DNA from: Hydrogenophaga borbori
GTDB taxonomy: Bacteria; Pseudomonadota; Gammaproteobacteria; Burkholderiales; Burkholderiaceae_C
Assembly: GCF_003417535.1 (NCBI RefSeq)
Contig: NZ_QVLS01000014.1
Location: 62,001 to 126,000 of the forward strand
DNA: 64,000 nucleotides
Direction of reading: 5' to 3'
Shown here: piece by piece, positions 16,722 to 27,059 of the stretch
Layout of the letters: each line of letters starts with the position of its first letter
How positions within the stretch are numbered: position 1 is the first letter of the stretch
The notes under the pieces: model-generated
Database searches by the model: none
Seen by the model: the letters and a program-made list of their open reading frames with translations, nothing else
Told to the model about the DNA's origin: nothing
Made by a program: the position numbers and the translations under genes

Positions 16722-17084
16722 TCAGGGCTGGCGCCCGTACTGGCTGAGGCGCCGCGTCCGTTGTTGGCGCGCCTGGCGCCGCGCCTCGGCCTGCGCCGAC
16801 CGCGCCCCGCGCCGCAGCAGCTCGGCCGCGACGCGGGCATCGGGGTCCTCGGCCAGACGGGCCGTCAGCAGGCGGCTGAAGAAATCGGTGATGCCCATCC
16901 GCAGGCGGGCCTGGGCATCGTCCTGGCTTGGCGGCCGGCTCACGCCGGGCTTCATGAACAAGGCCTTGTCCTCCTTCGTCGAGGCGTCGGGCGGGACAGG
17001 CCGGGCGGCGCGCGCCGGCGCCGGCACGGAGCGTGTCGTCGAGGACGGGGCGGGAGCAACGCGGCGGGCGGCTGAAGCGGTCAT
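16722..17084 (-). CDS. small basic hypothetical protein
   Basis: I do not recognise this 120-residue protein. The first 50 residues are low-complexity (Ala, Pro, Arg, Ser). The second half looks like a real helical domain: GITDFFSRLLTARLAEDPDA followed by VAAELLRRGARSAQAEARRQ and a basic tail ending SQYGRQP. There is no signal peptide or membrane segment. It is convergent with the Bug gene (12 bases between stops) and divergent from mgtA. Without it the span 16710-17280 would hold no gene. It could be a spurious reading of GC-rich DNA. Confidence 0.5.
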   Translation of the reverse strand: MTASAARRVAPAPSSTTRSVPAPARAARPVPPDASTKEDKALFMKPGVSRPPSQDDAQARLRMGITDFFSRLLTARLAEDPDARVAAELLRRGARSAQAEARRQARQQRTRRLSQYGRQP

Positions 17085-17176
17085 GCGGTGGCAGGGGCAG
17101 CGGGCGCCCTGGCGGGCACCGGAGAACGGCCATGAGTGGTGGATCGCTCACCCTGGTTTCCACCATCGGCCGTCTG

Positions 17177-17198
17177 GCCGGGGCCGCGCGGCCCCGGC
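17177..17198. promoter_or_regulatory. perfect 22-base GC palindrome upstream of mgtA
   Basis: The arms GCCGGGGCCG and CGGCCCCGGC flank a central CG, giving a perfect 22-base palindrome 82 bases before the mgtA start. It is followed by TTGAG rather than a T-run, so it is not a standard terminator. It could be a leader hairpin or an operator for the divergent small gene and mgtA. Confidence 0.4.
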
Positions 17199-17280
17199 TT
17201 GAGCCAGCGCAAGGTGCCCAATGCCCGGCCACGCCACCATCGCTGGGCCCGCTCCACCCTGGCCGTGGCGCGCGCGCCGC

Positions 17281-19839
17281 ATGGACACCCCCCGACACCC
17301 CGCCCCCCCCGCGCGCGCGCCGGACGCCGGCGCCCCCGACTGGAGCCTGCCCGAGGCCGAACTGCTGGCCCGCCACGCCAGCGGCCCCCAGGGCCTGGGC
17401 CAGGCCGAGGCCCTGGCCCGCCTGCAGCGGCACGGCCCCAACGCCGTGGCCGAGCAGGCCGCCGCCACGGCGTGGCGCTTGGTGCTGCGCCAGTTCGCCA
17501 GCCCGCTGGTGCTCATCCTCGTCGCGGGCGCCCTGGTGTCAGCCGCGCTCAAGAGCTGGGCCGAAGCCACCACCATTCTCGCCATCGTGCTGTGCAGCGC
17601 GGGCCTCGGCTGGTGGCAGGAGTGGCGGGCCTCGGACGCGGTGTCGCGCCTGCGCCAGCGGCTGGCGCTCAACGCGCGCGTGCGGCGCGATGGCGCCTGG
17701 CGCCCGCTGCCCGCGCGCGAACTGGTGCCGGGCGACCTGATCGAGCTGAGCGCGGGCAAGCTGGTGCCGGCCGACGGCGTGGTGCTGCAGACGCGCGACT
17801 TCCTCGTCACCGAGGCCAGCCTGACGGGCGAGTCCTTCCCGGTGGAAAAACGCCCCGGCCCCGTGGCGGCCGACGCGCCGCTGCGCGAGCGCAGCAACAG
17901 CGTGTTCCTGGGCAGCTCGGTGCGCAGCGGCACCGCCACCGTGCTGATCACCCGCACCGGCGCGGCCACGGTGTTCGGCGAACTCGCGGCCGAGCTGAAG
18001 CAACGCCCGCCGCAAACCCGTTTCGCGCAGGGCGTGCGCCGCTTCGGCGACATGCTGCTGCGCCTGATGCTGGCGGTGGTGCTGGCGGTGCTGGTGGTCA
18101 ACCAGTGGCTGGGCCGCCCCCTGATCGATTCGCTGATGTTCTCCGTGGCGCTGGCGGTGGGCCTGTCGCCCGAGCTGCTGCCCGCCATCGTCAGCGTGAT
18201 GCTGGCGCGCGCCACGCGGGCCATGGCCGCCCAGGGTGTGCTGGTGCGCCGGCTCGAGGCCATCGAAGACCTGGGCGGCATGAACGTGCTGTGCACCGAC
18301 AAGACCGGCACCCTCACGCAGGGCGTGATGACGCTGGACGCCGCGGTGGACGCCGACGGCCGACCCGACGCCGGCGTGCTGCGCTGGGCGCACCTGAACG
18401 CGGCCTTCGAGAGCGGCATCGAGAACCCCCTGGACCAGGCCCTGGTGGCCGCGGGCGAGCGCGCGGGCCTGACGCTCGAGGGCTGGCGCAAGGTGGACGA
18501 AATTCCCTACGACTTCGTGCGCAAGCGCCTCACCATCGTGGCGCAGCGCGGCGCCGAAGGCGAACGCCTGCTGGTGACCAAGGGCGCGGTGCCACAGACC
18601 CTGGCGGTGTGCAATCGCGTGCGCCAGGCCGGCGGCGAGGCCCCGCTGGACGCGGCGCGGCGCACCCGCATCGACGACCACATGCGCGAACTCGGCGGCC
18701 AGGGGCTGCGCGTGCTGGCGGTGGCCACCCGCGCGGTGCGGGCCGACCGGGTGGGGCTGGCCGACGAAGCCGGCCTGTGCCTGGAAGGCTTCCTGGCCTT
18801 CACCGACCCGCCCAAGCCCGGCGCGGCGCAGGCTGTGCGCGCGCTGCGCGCGCACAAGGTGCGCGTGAAGATGGTCACCGGCGACAGCCGCCACGTCGCC
18901 GCGCATGTGGCCCGGCAGGTGGGCCTGGACCCCTCGGCCTTGCTCACCGGCGCGGAGATCGCCGCCATGCGCGACGAAGCGCTGTGGCACCACGCGCCGC
19001 GCACCGACCTGTTCGTCGAGGTCGATCCCTCGCAGAAGGAGCGCATCGTGCGCGCGCTGCAGCGCACGCGGCACGCCGTCGGCTACCTGGGCGACGGCAT
19101 CAACGACGCGCCCGCTCTGCTGGCGGCCGACGTCGGCCTGTCGGTGGACCAGGCGGTCGACGTGGCGCGCGAAAGCGCCGACGTGGTGCTGCTCAAGCCC
19201 GACCTCGACGTGCTGTGCCGCGGCGTGGAGGAAGGCCGGCGCACCTTCGCCAACACGCTCAAGTACATCGCGCTGAGCATCAGCGCGAACTTCGGCAACA
19301 TGGTCAGCATGGCCATCGCGGCGCCCTTCCTGCCCTTCCTGCCGCTCACGCCCACCCAGATCCTGCTGAACAACTTCCTGTCGGACCTGCCCTCCATGGC
19401 CCTGTCCACGGACCGCGTGGACGCCGGGGTGCTGGGGCGACCGCTGCGCTGGGACCTGCGCGGCCTGCGGCGCTTCATGATGGGCTTTGGCCTGATCAGC
19501 TCGCTGTTCGACCTGCTCTGCTTCGCCTGGCTGCTGTGGGTGCTGCGCGCCGACGAAGCGGTGTTCCGCACGGCCTGGTTCCAGGTGTCGCTGCTGACCG
19601 AACTCGCCGCGGTGCTGGTGCTGCGCACGCAGGGACCGGTGTGGCGCAGCCGCCCGGGCGAACTGCTGTCGGGCGCGCTGATCGCGATGGCCGCGCTGGC
19701 CCTGGCCCTGCCCTACAGCGGTCCTGCGGCCGCGCTGCTGGGCTTCGTGCCACTGGGCTGGGCGGCCACCGCCGTGGTGCTGGCGCTGGTGCTGGGCTAC
19801 GCGGCGGCCATCGAAGCGGCCAAGCGCTGGACGCGCTGA
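17281..19839 (+). CDS. mgtA: P-type ATPase, magnesium-importing (MgtA-like)
   Basis: An 852-residue P-type ATPase of the P3B/MgtA class. It has the actuator motif TEASLTGESFPVEK near residue 180, the membrane motif VGLSPELLPAIVSVML near 300, and the phosphorylation motif CTDKTGTLTQG with Asp340. The nucleotide domain contains VTKGAVPQTL near 435. The hinge motif GDGINDAPALLAADVGLSV is near 605. The C-terminal membrane domain includes TPTQILLNNFLSDLPSMAL. The motif PELLP in membrane segment 4 fits Mg2+ transporters rather than Ca2+ or Cu+ pumps. The ATG at 17281 is preferred; an upstream ATG at 17221 would add 20 Pro/Trp-rich residues. A strong palindrome lies in the leader. Confidence 0.87.
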   Translation: MDTPRHPAPPARAPDAGAPDWSLPEAELLARHASGPQGLGQAEALARLQRHGPNAVAEQAAATAWRLVLRQFASPLVLILVAGALVSAALKSWAEATTILAIVLCSAGLGWWQEWRASDAVSRLRQRLALNARVRRDGAWRPLPARELVPGDLIELSAGKLVPADGVVLQTRDFLVTEASLTGESFPVEKRPGPVAADAPLRERSNSVFLGSSVRSGTATVLITRTGAATVFGELAAELKQRPPQTRFAQGVRRFGDMLLRLMLAVVLAVLVVNQWLGRPLIDSLMFSVALAVGLSPELLPAIVSVMLARATRAMAAQGVLVRRLEAIEDLGGMNVLCTDKTGTLTQGVMTLDAAVDADGRPDAGVLRWAHLNAAFESGIENPLDQALVAAGERAGLTLEGWRKVDEIPYDFVRKRLTIVAQRGAEGERLLVTKGAVPQTLAVCNRVRQAGGEAPLDAARRTRIDDHMRELGGQGLRVLAVATRAVRADRVGLADEAGLCLEGFLAFTDPPKPGAAQAVRALRAHKVRVKMVTGDSRHVAAHVARQVGLDPSALLTGAEIAAMRDEALWHHAPRTDLFVEVDPSQKERIVRALQRTRHAVGYLGDGINDAPALLAADVGLSVDQAVDVARESADVVLLKPDLDVLCRGVEEGRRTFANTLKYIALSISANFGNMVSMAIAAPFLPFLPLTPTQILLNNFLSDLPSMALSTDRVDAGVLGRPLRWDLRGLRRFMMGFGLISSLFDLLCFAWLLWVLRADEAVFRTAWFQVSLLTELAAVLVLRTQGPVWRSRPGELLSGALIAMAALALALPYSGPAAALLGFVPLGWAATAVVLALVLGYAAAIEAAKRWTR

Positions 19840-19859
19840 GGCCCGGCGTGCCGCGGCGC

Positions 19860-21428
19860 TCAGGGCTCGATGCGCGTCTGCGACTGCTCCCGCATGTACT
19901 GCGGCAGGTAATGGAACGACGCCAGTGCCTTGCCCGTGCTCCCCGAGCCCTTCCATCCCCCGAACGGCTGGTAGCCCGGCCAGGCGCCCGTGGTCGCGCC
20001 CAGCGGGCGGTTGACGTAGGTCACGCCGGCCTCGATGTGGTCGAGGAACCAGGCCACCTCGTCCTCCGCGCCGAAGAAGCCCGCCGTGAGGCCGAAGTCG
20101 CTGGCGTTCGCCTCGGCCATGGCCTGCTCGGCGCCGTCCACGCGGCCCAGCATCACCAGCGGCGCGAACATTTCCTTTCGCCACAACGGGTGGTCCAGCG
20201 GCGCCTCGGCCACCAGCGGCGCGCAGTAGAAGCCCGCGTCGGCATCGGCCGGCAGCGGGCCCGCCGCGACGATGCGCGCGCCGCCACCGTCCAGCTGGCG
20301 CCGGCAGTCGGCGTGCCGCAGCTGGGCCGCGCGCGTGGCCACGGGACCGGTCCAACTGGACTCGAGCTGCGGCTCGCCCACGGCGATCGCGCCCACCGCC
20401 GCGCGCAGGCGCTCGATCAGCGCATCGGCCACCGAGCGGTCCACGTATACGCGCGACAGCGCCGAGCACTTCTGCCCCGACATGCCGAAGGCCGAGCGCA
20501 CGATGCCCTGGGCCGCCGCGTCCAGGTTGGCGCGCGCGGTGACGATGGCCGCGTTCTTGCCACCCATCTCGGCGATGCAGGGACGCGGCCAGCGCCGGTT
20601 CACCTGCGCGCGCAGGATGCGCATGCCCACCTCGTAGGAGCCGGTGAAGGTCACGCCGCCGATGCCGTCGTGCTGGATGAGCGCCTCGCCCACGGTCGCG
20701 CCATCGCCCACCAGGCAGTTGAAGGCGCCGTCGGGCAGGCCCGCGTCTTTCAGGCACTGCGCCAGCAGCAGGCCGGACCAGGGCGTTTCCACCGATCCCT
20801 TGAGCACCACCGTGTTGCCCGTGACCAGCGCCGCCGCCGTGGGCCCGCCCGCCAGCGCGAAGGGAAAGTTGAACGGCGCGACCACGGCCCACACGCCGTA
20901 GGGCTTCATCACGCTGCGGTTGCGGCTCTTCATGTGGGGCAGCGGGTCGTCGGGCAGGGCATGGTCGTAGCCGTCGTTTTCCTCCATCTGCCGCGCGTAG
21001 ATGTCGAAGAAGGCGCTGACCTCGGCCACCTCGCCCAGGGCCTCCATGCGGGTCTTGCCCACCTCCAGCGAAACGATGGCCGCCATCTCGTAGAGGCGTT
21101 CGTCCACCAGGCGCGCGGCGCGGCGCAGCAGGGCCACGCGCTCGCGCCAGGGGGTGCGGCGCCAGGCGGGCAGCGCGCGCCGCGCCGCGGCCACGGCCAG
21201 TTCCACGTCGTCCACCGAGGCCTGCGCGAAACGGCCCAGCCGTTCGCTCTGGCGCGCGGGGTTGTGCTTGTCCAGCGCCGCCGCGCGCGCGACGAAGGCG
21301 CCGTCGATGAACAGGCCGTGCGCCTGGCCCAGCCGCTGGCGCACGCGCGCCAGCGCGGCGTCGAAACGCTCGTGCAGCGCGCGTGGCGGCGCAAACATCG
21401 TGGAATAGGTCAGTTGAAAATCGCTCAT
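19860..21428 (-). CDS. aldehyde dehydrogenase (1-pyrroline-5-carboxylate dehydrogenase-like)
   Basis: A 522-residue NAD(P)-dependent aldehyde dehydrogenase. AVVAPFNFPFALAGGPTAAA near residue 180 holds the catalytic Asn. IAEMGGKNAAIV holds Glu287, and SGQKCSALSRVYV holds the nucleophile Cys321. The sequence VTYVNRPLGATTGAWPGYQP and YDHALPDDPL resemble the P5C-dehydrogenase/RocA branch, whose members oxidise diverse semialdehydes. It is the last gene on the strand of the Atu-type operon, 44 bases downstream of the thioesterase. Within a terpene pathway it could oxidise citronellal-type aldehydes to acids; glutamate semialdehyde remains the alternative. Confidence 0.9.
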   Translation of the reverse strand: MSDFQLTYSTMFAPPRALHERFDAALARVRQRLGQAHGLFIDGAFVARAAALDKHNPARQSERLGRFAQASVDDVELAVAAARRALPAWRRTPWRERVALLRRAARLVDERLYEMAAIVSLEVGKTRMEALGEVAEVSAFFDIYARQMEENDGYDHALPDDPLPHMKSRNRSVMKPYGVWAVVAPFNFPFALAGGPTAAALVTGNTVVLKGSVETPWSGLLLAQCLKDAGLPDGAFNCLVGDGATVGEALIQHDGIGGVTFTGSYEVGMRILRAQVNRRWPRPCIAEMGGKNAAIVTARANLDAAAQGIVRSAFGMSGQKCSALSRVYVDRSVADALIERLRAAVGAIAVGEPQLESSWTGPVATRAAQLRHADCRRQLDGGGARIVAAGPLPADADAGFYCAPLVAEAPLDHPLWRKEMFAPLVMLGRVDGAEQAMAEANASDFGLTAGFFGAEDEVAWFLDHIEAGVTYVNRPLGATTGAWPGYQPFGGWKGSGSTGKALASFHYLPQYMREQSQTRIEP

Positions 21429-21472
21429 TCCAGGCTCTCCTCCTCGAAGCGTCCGCGCCGCGGGCGCGCGGC

Positions 21473-21961
21473 TCAGGACACGATGTACGCCGCCGACCCC
21501 ACCGCCAGCAGCGTGCCGTCGGCGCCGTGGAACGCCATGCGCGTGCTGGCCACGCGCGAGCCCAGGCGCAGCGTTTCGGCGCCGATGCCAAAGCGCGCGC
21601 TGCCCACGGCCGGGCGCAGGTAGTCCACGCGCAGGTCGATGGTGCCCAGCTTGGAGAAGCGGTGCATGCGCTGCTCCACGCTGTCGTCCATGTGGCGCGC
21701 GGCCATGGCCGCCAGCACGGCCAGGCCGCCCATGGAATCCATGGCGGCGCTGATGACCCCGCCGTGCAGGCGGTGGTGCGCGTAGTGGCCGATCAGTTCG
21801 GGCCGCAGGTCGAGGTGGCCGCTCACGCGCTCGGGACGCACCTCGTCGATCTTGAGGCCAATGTGCTGGTTGAAGACGATCTTCTGCTCGAAGAGCTCGA
21901 CGATGGCCTGCACGAACTCGGGTTCGAACGGCACGGCGGAGGGGGTGTTGGCGGTGCTCAT
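21473..21961 (-). CDS. hot-dog-fold acyl-CoA thioesterase (YigI/PaaI-like)
   Basis: A 162-residue protein with the hot-dog thioesterase signature RLHGGVISAAMDSMGGLAVL near residue 68, where HGGVISAAMD is the conserved helix and catalytic Asp region. IDLRVDYLRPAVGSA near residue 110 is the conserved strand. Length and motifs match YigI/PaaI-type thioesterases that release CoA from medium-chain or aromatic thioesters. It lies 26 bases downstream of an acyl-CoA dehydrogenase gene and is probably part of the Atu-type operon, possibly preventing CoA sequestration. Confidence 0.88.
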   Translation of the reverse strand: MSTANTPSAVPFEPEFVQAIVELFEQKIVFNQHIGLKIDEVRPERVSGHLDLRPELIGHYAHHRLHGGVISAAMDSMGGLAVLAAMAARHMDDSVEQRMHRFSKLGTIDLRVDYLRPAVGSARFGIGAETLRLGSRVASTRMAFHGADGTLLAVGSAAYIVS

Positions 21962-21987
21962 GGTGTCTTCCTGAACGTCCTGCCGGC

Positions 21988-23136
21988 TCAGGCGCCGAAC
22001 TGCCGCGCCGCCAGGTCTTTCATGATCTCCTCGGCGCCGCCGCCGATCATCATGACCTTCACCTCGCGGTAGAGGCGCTCGCTGGCGGTGCCGCGCATGT
22101 AGCCCATGCCGCCCAGTATCTGCACGGCCGCGTCGGCGTTGGCCTGCATGGCCTGGGTGCTGTGGTTCTTGAGCAGGCAGACGTGGCCCACCCAGTCGGG
22201 GCCCTCATCGCCCGCGTCGACGCGATCGCCCAGCGCGTCCAGCCAGGCCTGGGTGGAGGCGATTCGCATGCGCATGTCCATGAGCTTGTGGCGGATCGCC
22301 TGGCGCTCGATCAGCGCGTCGCCGAAGGTCTTTCGCTCGCGCGCCCAGGCCAGGGCCTCGTCGTGGCAGGCCTCGGCGAAACCCAGGGCCAGCGCGCTCA
22401 TGGCCAGGCGCTCGCCGTTGAAGTTGCCCATGATGTAGCGAAAGCCCTTGTGCTCCTCGCCGATCAGGTACCGCGCCGGCACGCGCACGCCGTCGAAGCG
22501 CAGGTGGCCGGTGTCGCTGCAGTGCCAGCCCATCTTGTGCAGCGGCGTGCGGCCGAGGCCTTGGGCGTCGCAGGGCACGGCGATCAGGCTGATGCCGCCG
22601 GCGCCCTTGTTGTTCGGGTCGGTTCGAACCGCCAGGGTGATCCAGTCGCAGCGCACGCCGGAGGTGATGAAGACCTTCTCGCCATCGATGACGTAGTCGC
22701 CGCCCTCGCGGCGCGCGCTGGTGCGCAGGCTGGCCACATCGCTGCCCGCGCCGGGCTCCGTGATGCCCAGCGCGGCGATCCGCTCGCCACGCAAGACCGG
22801 CGGCACGATCTCGGCCTGCAGCTCGGGCGCGCCATGCTTGAGCACCGGTGGCAGGCCGATGTTGTGGCTGAACAGGCTGGCCAGCAGGCCGCCGCTGGCG
22901 GTGCGCCGCGCCAGCAGCTGCGACACCGCGTTGCGCGCGCGCCAGGGCGCGGGCGTGCCGCCGAGCGCCTCGGGGTAGCCCAGGCCCAGCAGGCCGACAC
23001 GCGCGGCCTCGCGGTAGAGCCCGCGCGGGAACGTGGCCTGGGCGTCCCAGTCGTTCACGTGCGGCACCAGCGCGTCGCGCGCGAAGCGGTCCACCGTGTC
23101 GAGCAGGGCCTGGGTGTCGGCGGCGTCCCAGTTCAT
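21988..23136 (-). CDS. acyl-CoA dehydrogenase (second in the Atu-type operon)
   Basis: A 382-residue flavoprotein. It has substrate and FAD signatures ALGITEPGAGSDVASLRT near residue 125, VFITSGVRCDWITLAVRT near 155 and QILGGMGYMRGTASERLYRE near 345. The ATG at 23136 overlaps the stop of the carboxylase alpha gene (ATGA, 23133-23136). Near the C-terminus, where many family members carry the catalytic Glu in YEGT, it reads MIGGGAEEIM, as in isovaleryl/long-chain types whose base lies in another helix. It probably oxidises a CoA ester of the branched pathway, for example a later intermediate after carboxylation and side-chain removal. The exact substrate is unknown. Confidence 0.9.
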   Translation of the reverse strand: MNWDAADTQALLDTVDRFARDALVPHVNDWDAQATFPRGLYREAARVGLLGLGYPEALGGTPAPWRARNAVSQLLARRTASGGLLASLFSHNIGLPPVLKHGAPELQAEIVPPVLRGERIAALGITEPGAGSDVASLRTSARREGGDYVIDGEKVFITSGVRCDWITLAVRTDPNNKGAGGISLIAVPCDAQGLGRTPLHKMGWHCSDTGHLRFDGVRVPARYLIGEEHKGFRYIMGNFNGERLAMSALALGFAEACHDEALAWARERKTFGDALIERQAIRHKLMDMRMRIASTQAWLDALGDRVDAGDEGPDWVGHVCLLKNHSTQAMQANADAAVQILGGMGYMRGTASERLYREVKVMMIGGGAEEIMKDLAARQFGA

Positions 23137-25061
23137 GCCGCTGCCTCTGCCGCAAAGCTCACGAGCAGTTGCCCCGGCGCCACCTGCTGGCCCGCCGACA
23201 CCGACACGGCCTGCACCGTGGCGTCGCGCGGCGCGGCGATCAGGTGCTCGATCTTCATGCTCTCGATGGCGAACAGCGCCTCGCCCTTGGCCACGCGCGC
23301 GCCGGGCCGGGCGTGCACGGCCACGAGCTTGCCGTTGAAAGGCGCGCGCAGCTCGCCCACCGCGCCAGCGGCGCCGGCCCGGGTCCGCGCGCGGTGGCTC
23401 AGGTCGCTGAGCGCCAGCGTGTGCGGACCCACCTGCACCTGCCACTGGCCGTCGCCCAGCGCCACGGCGGTGGTGGCGTGGCGCACGCCGTCGATGGCGA
23501 CGCCCTGGGCCTGCAGAAGGGCCTCGTGCGTGCGATCACCCAGCGAGACGCTCAGGCGGCCATGGCCGTGTTCCAGCACGGCGATGTCCAGCACCGTGTC
23601 GCCGTGCCGCCAGCGCAGCGGGCGCGCGAACGGGCACGGCAGCGCGCCGGACGCGGACCGATCCGCGCAGGCCGCGCCCAGCACCCCGGCGAGCACCACC
23701 TCGGCCGGCGGCAGCAAGGCGCCGCGGATGGCCTCGCCCTGCTCCGCCAGGAAGGGGATCAGCGCCTCGCCCGCGCCGAACACCGGGTGGCGAAGGCAGG
23801 CCGCCAGGAAGGCGCGGTTGGTGGGCAGGCCCAGGAGCACGGTCGCGTCCAGCGCGTGCGCGAGGCGCTCGATGGCCTGCGCGCGCGTGGGCGCGTGGGC
23901 CACGAGCTTGCCCAGCAGGGCGTCGTAGTGCGGCGTCACTTCCATGCCGGTTTCGATGGCGTGGTCGAAGCGATGGCCCTCGCCCGGCGGGGGTTCGGCG
24001 AAGGCGCGCACGGTGCCGGTGTGGGGCGCGAAGCGCTCGTCCTCGGCGCACAGGCGCACCTCGATGGCATGGCCTTGCAGGCGCACCTGGTCCTGAGCCA
24101 GCGGCAGCGGCTCGCCGCGCGCCACGCGGATCTGCCACTCCACCAGGTCCAGGCCGGTGAGCATCTCCGTCACCGGGTGCTCCACCTGCAGTCGGGTGTT
24201 CATCTCCATCAGGAAGAACCGGTCGCCGTCCAGCAGGAACTCCACCGTGCCCGCTCCCACGTAGCCCGCCGCCTGCGCCAGCGCCACGGCGGCCTCGCCC
24301 AGGCGCTCGCGCAGTGGCGGCGTGACCGCCGGGCTCGGCGCTTCCTCGACGATCTTCTGGTGGCGCCGCTGCACCGAGCAGTCGCGCTCGCCCAGGTGGA
24401 TGCAGCGCCCCTGCGCGTCGGCGAAGACCTGCACCTCCACGTGGCGCGGGCGCCGCACGGCCGACTCGATCAGCAGATCCGCGCTGCCGAAACCGGCCAG
24501 CGCCTCGGCGCGCGCGCTGGCCAGCGCGGCGGGCAGCTGCGCGGCCTCGGCGACGAGGCGCATGCCGCGCCCGCCGCCGCCCGCCACGGCCTTCGCCATC
24601 ACCGGGTAGCCGATGCGCCCGGCCTCGGCGGCGAAGGTCTCGTCGCGCTGGTCCGCGCCGAAGTAGCCCGGCAGCACCGGCACGCCATGCGCTTGCGCCA
24701 GGGCCTTGGCGGCCGACTTGCTGCCCAGCGCACGGATGGCCCCGGGCGGCGGGCCCACCCAAGTGAGTCCGGCGTCGATCACGGCCTGCGCGAAGTCGGC
24801 GTTCTCGCTGAGGAAGCCGTAGCCGGGGTGCAGCGCGTCGGCGCCGGTGGCGCGCGCGGCGGCGATGAGGCGATCGATGCGCAGGTAGGAATCGGCCGAA
24901 CCAGCCCCGCCGAGCGCGAAGGCGGCGCCGGCCTCGCGCACGTGCGGCGCGCGCGCGTCGGGGTCGCTGAACACCGCCACGGTGGCGATGCCCATGCGGT
25001 GCGCGGTGCGGATCACGCGGCGCGCGATCTCGCCGCGGTTGGCGATGAGCAGGCGCTTCAT
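23133..25061 (-). CDS. atuF: geranyl-CoA carboxylase biotin-containing alpha subunit
   Basis: A 642-residue acyl-CoA carboxylase alpha chain: biotin carboxylase plus biotin carrier domain. It starts MKRLLIANRGEIARRVIRTA. HPGYGFLSENADFAQ is near residue 80 and the ATP-grasp glycine loop VAGGGGRGMRLV near 165. The metal site lies in FLMEMNTRLQVEHPVTEM near 285. The biotinylated Lys603 sits in AIESMKIEHL; note Ile-Glu-Ser-Met-Lys with Ser in place of the usual Ala. The start at 25061 overlaps the AtuE-type gene. With the beta subunit encoded at 27060-28673 it should carboxylate the gamma-methyl of a 3-methyl-2-enoyl-CoA. Its operon partners favour geranyl-CoA over methylcrotonyl-CoA, because no HMG-CoA lyase gene is present here. 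Confidence 0.85.
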   Translation of the reverse strand: MKRLLIANRGEIARRVIRTAHRMGIATVAVFSDPDARAPHVREAGAAFALGGAGSADSYLRIDRLIAAARATGADALHPGYGFLSENADFAQAVIDAGLTWVGPPPGAIRALGSKSAAKALAQAHGVPVLPGYFGADQRDETFAAEAGRIGYPVMAKAVAGGGGRGMRLVAEAAQLPAALASARAEALAGFGSADLLIESAVRRPRHVEVQVFADAQGRCIHLGERDCSVQRRHQKIVEEAPSPAVTPPLRERLGEAAVALAQAAGYVGAGTVEFLLDGDRFFLMEMNTRLQVEHPVTEMLTGLDLVEWQIRVARGEPLPLAQDQVRLQGHAIEVRLCAEDERFAPHTGTVRAFAEPPPGEGHRFDHAIETGMEVTPHYDALLGKLVAHAPTRAQAIERLAHALDATVLLGLPTNRAFLAACLRHPVFGAGEALIPFLAEQGEAIRGALLPPAEVVLAGVLGAACADRSASGALPCPFARPLRWRHGDTVLDIAVLEHGHGRLSVSLGDRTHEALLQAQGVAIDGVRHATTAVALGDGQWQVQVGPHTLALSDLSHRARTRAGAAGAVGELRAPFNGKLVAVHARPGARVAKGEALFAIESMKIEHLIAAPRDATVQAVSVSAGQQVAPGQLLVSFAAEAAA

Positions 25062-25854
25062 GTGTCCCTGCCCTTCGCCCAGGGAGCGGGCTGCTTGCTG
25101 GCGAACGCGGCCAGGCCGGCGGCGGCCTCGGGGCCGCGCAGCGCGTTCGCGAAGGCGATGGCGGCCTCGTCGCGCAGATCGGGCAGGTGCTGGTGCAGGC
25201 GGTGCAGCAGCTGCTTGGTGGCCGCCAGCGCGCCGGGCGCGGCGCGGCCCAGGGCCTTGGCGGCGTAGGCCACGGCGGCGTCCAGCGCGTCGTCGGCCAC
25301 CACGGTATTCACCAGGCCCACGGCCTGCGCCTCGCGCGCGGTCCAGCGCGTGCCACTCAGGAGGCACTGGCGCGCGGTGGCGTCGCCCAGGCGCCGCCAC
25401 ACGAAGGGCGCGATCTGCGCCGGCGGCAGGCCCAGCGTGACCTCGGGCGTGGCGAAGGCCGATCGCTCGGTGGCGATCACCACGTCGGCGCAGCACACCA
25501 GGCCGAAGCCACCGCCCATGGCCGGGCCGTCGACGGCGCACATCAGCCATTGCGGCAAGCCGATCAGCGCGTGCAGCAGGTCGCCGAAGCCGCGGTTCAA
25601 GGCGACCAGGGGATCGGCCTCGCCGGGAGGCAGGGCCTGGCCAATGGCGCTGGCAAAGCCGCCCAGGCTGCCGCCCGCGCAGAAGGCGCCGTCCGCGCCC
25701 GCCAGCACCACGCCACGCAAGGAAGCGTCGGCCTTGGCGCGCAGGCAGGCCTCGAACAGGGCCAGCACCATCGCGTCGCTCAGCGCATTGCGCGTGGCGG
25801 GCTCGTTCAGCGTCCAGCGCTCGATGGCGCCGTCGCGGTGGATCAGCAGCGCGC

Positions 25855-25858
<4 letters not shown>
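25058..25858 (-). CDS. atuE: isohexenylglutaconyl-CoA hydratase-like protein (AtuE type)
   Basis: A 266-residue crotonase-fold protein. ADGAFCAGGSLGGFA near residue 55 is the CoA site. In the second motif GPAMGGGFGLVCCADVVIA the usual Glu of GGxxEL is replaced by Gly. The other acid is present in FATPEVTLGLPPAQIAPFV near residue 135. As I recall, the segment LPAQIAPFV is typical of AtuE rather than LiuC. AtuE hydrates isohexenylglutaconyl-CoA, the geranyl-CoA carboxylase product. It overlaps both neighbours by ATGA (25058-25061 and 25855-25858), so stoichiometric coupled translation with AtuF and AtuD is likely. Confidence 0.84.
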
Positions 25859-27027
<1,169 letters not shown>

Positions 27028-27059
27028 GGGGTTCTCCTCTGGGTGGGCGCGTGGCGGGT

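Noticed and set aside
17136..21623. Very long open frames (over 1000 codons) on both strands across mgtA and the aldehyde dehydrogenase gene
   Set aside because: They are shadows caused by high GC. Their translations are Arg/Ala/Gly/His-rich with no domain, and they run across two recognised genes on opposite strands.
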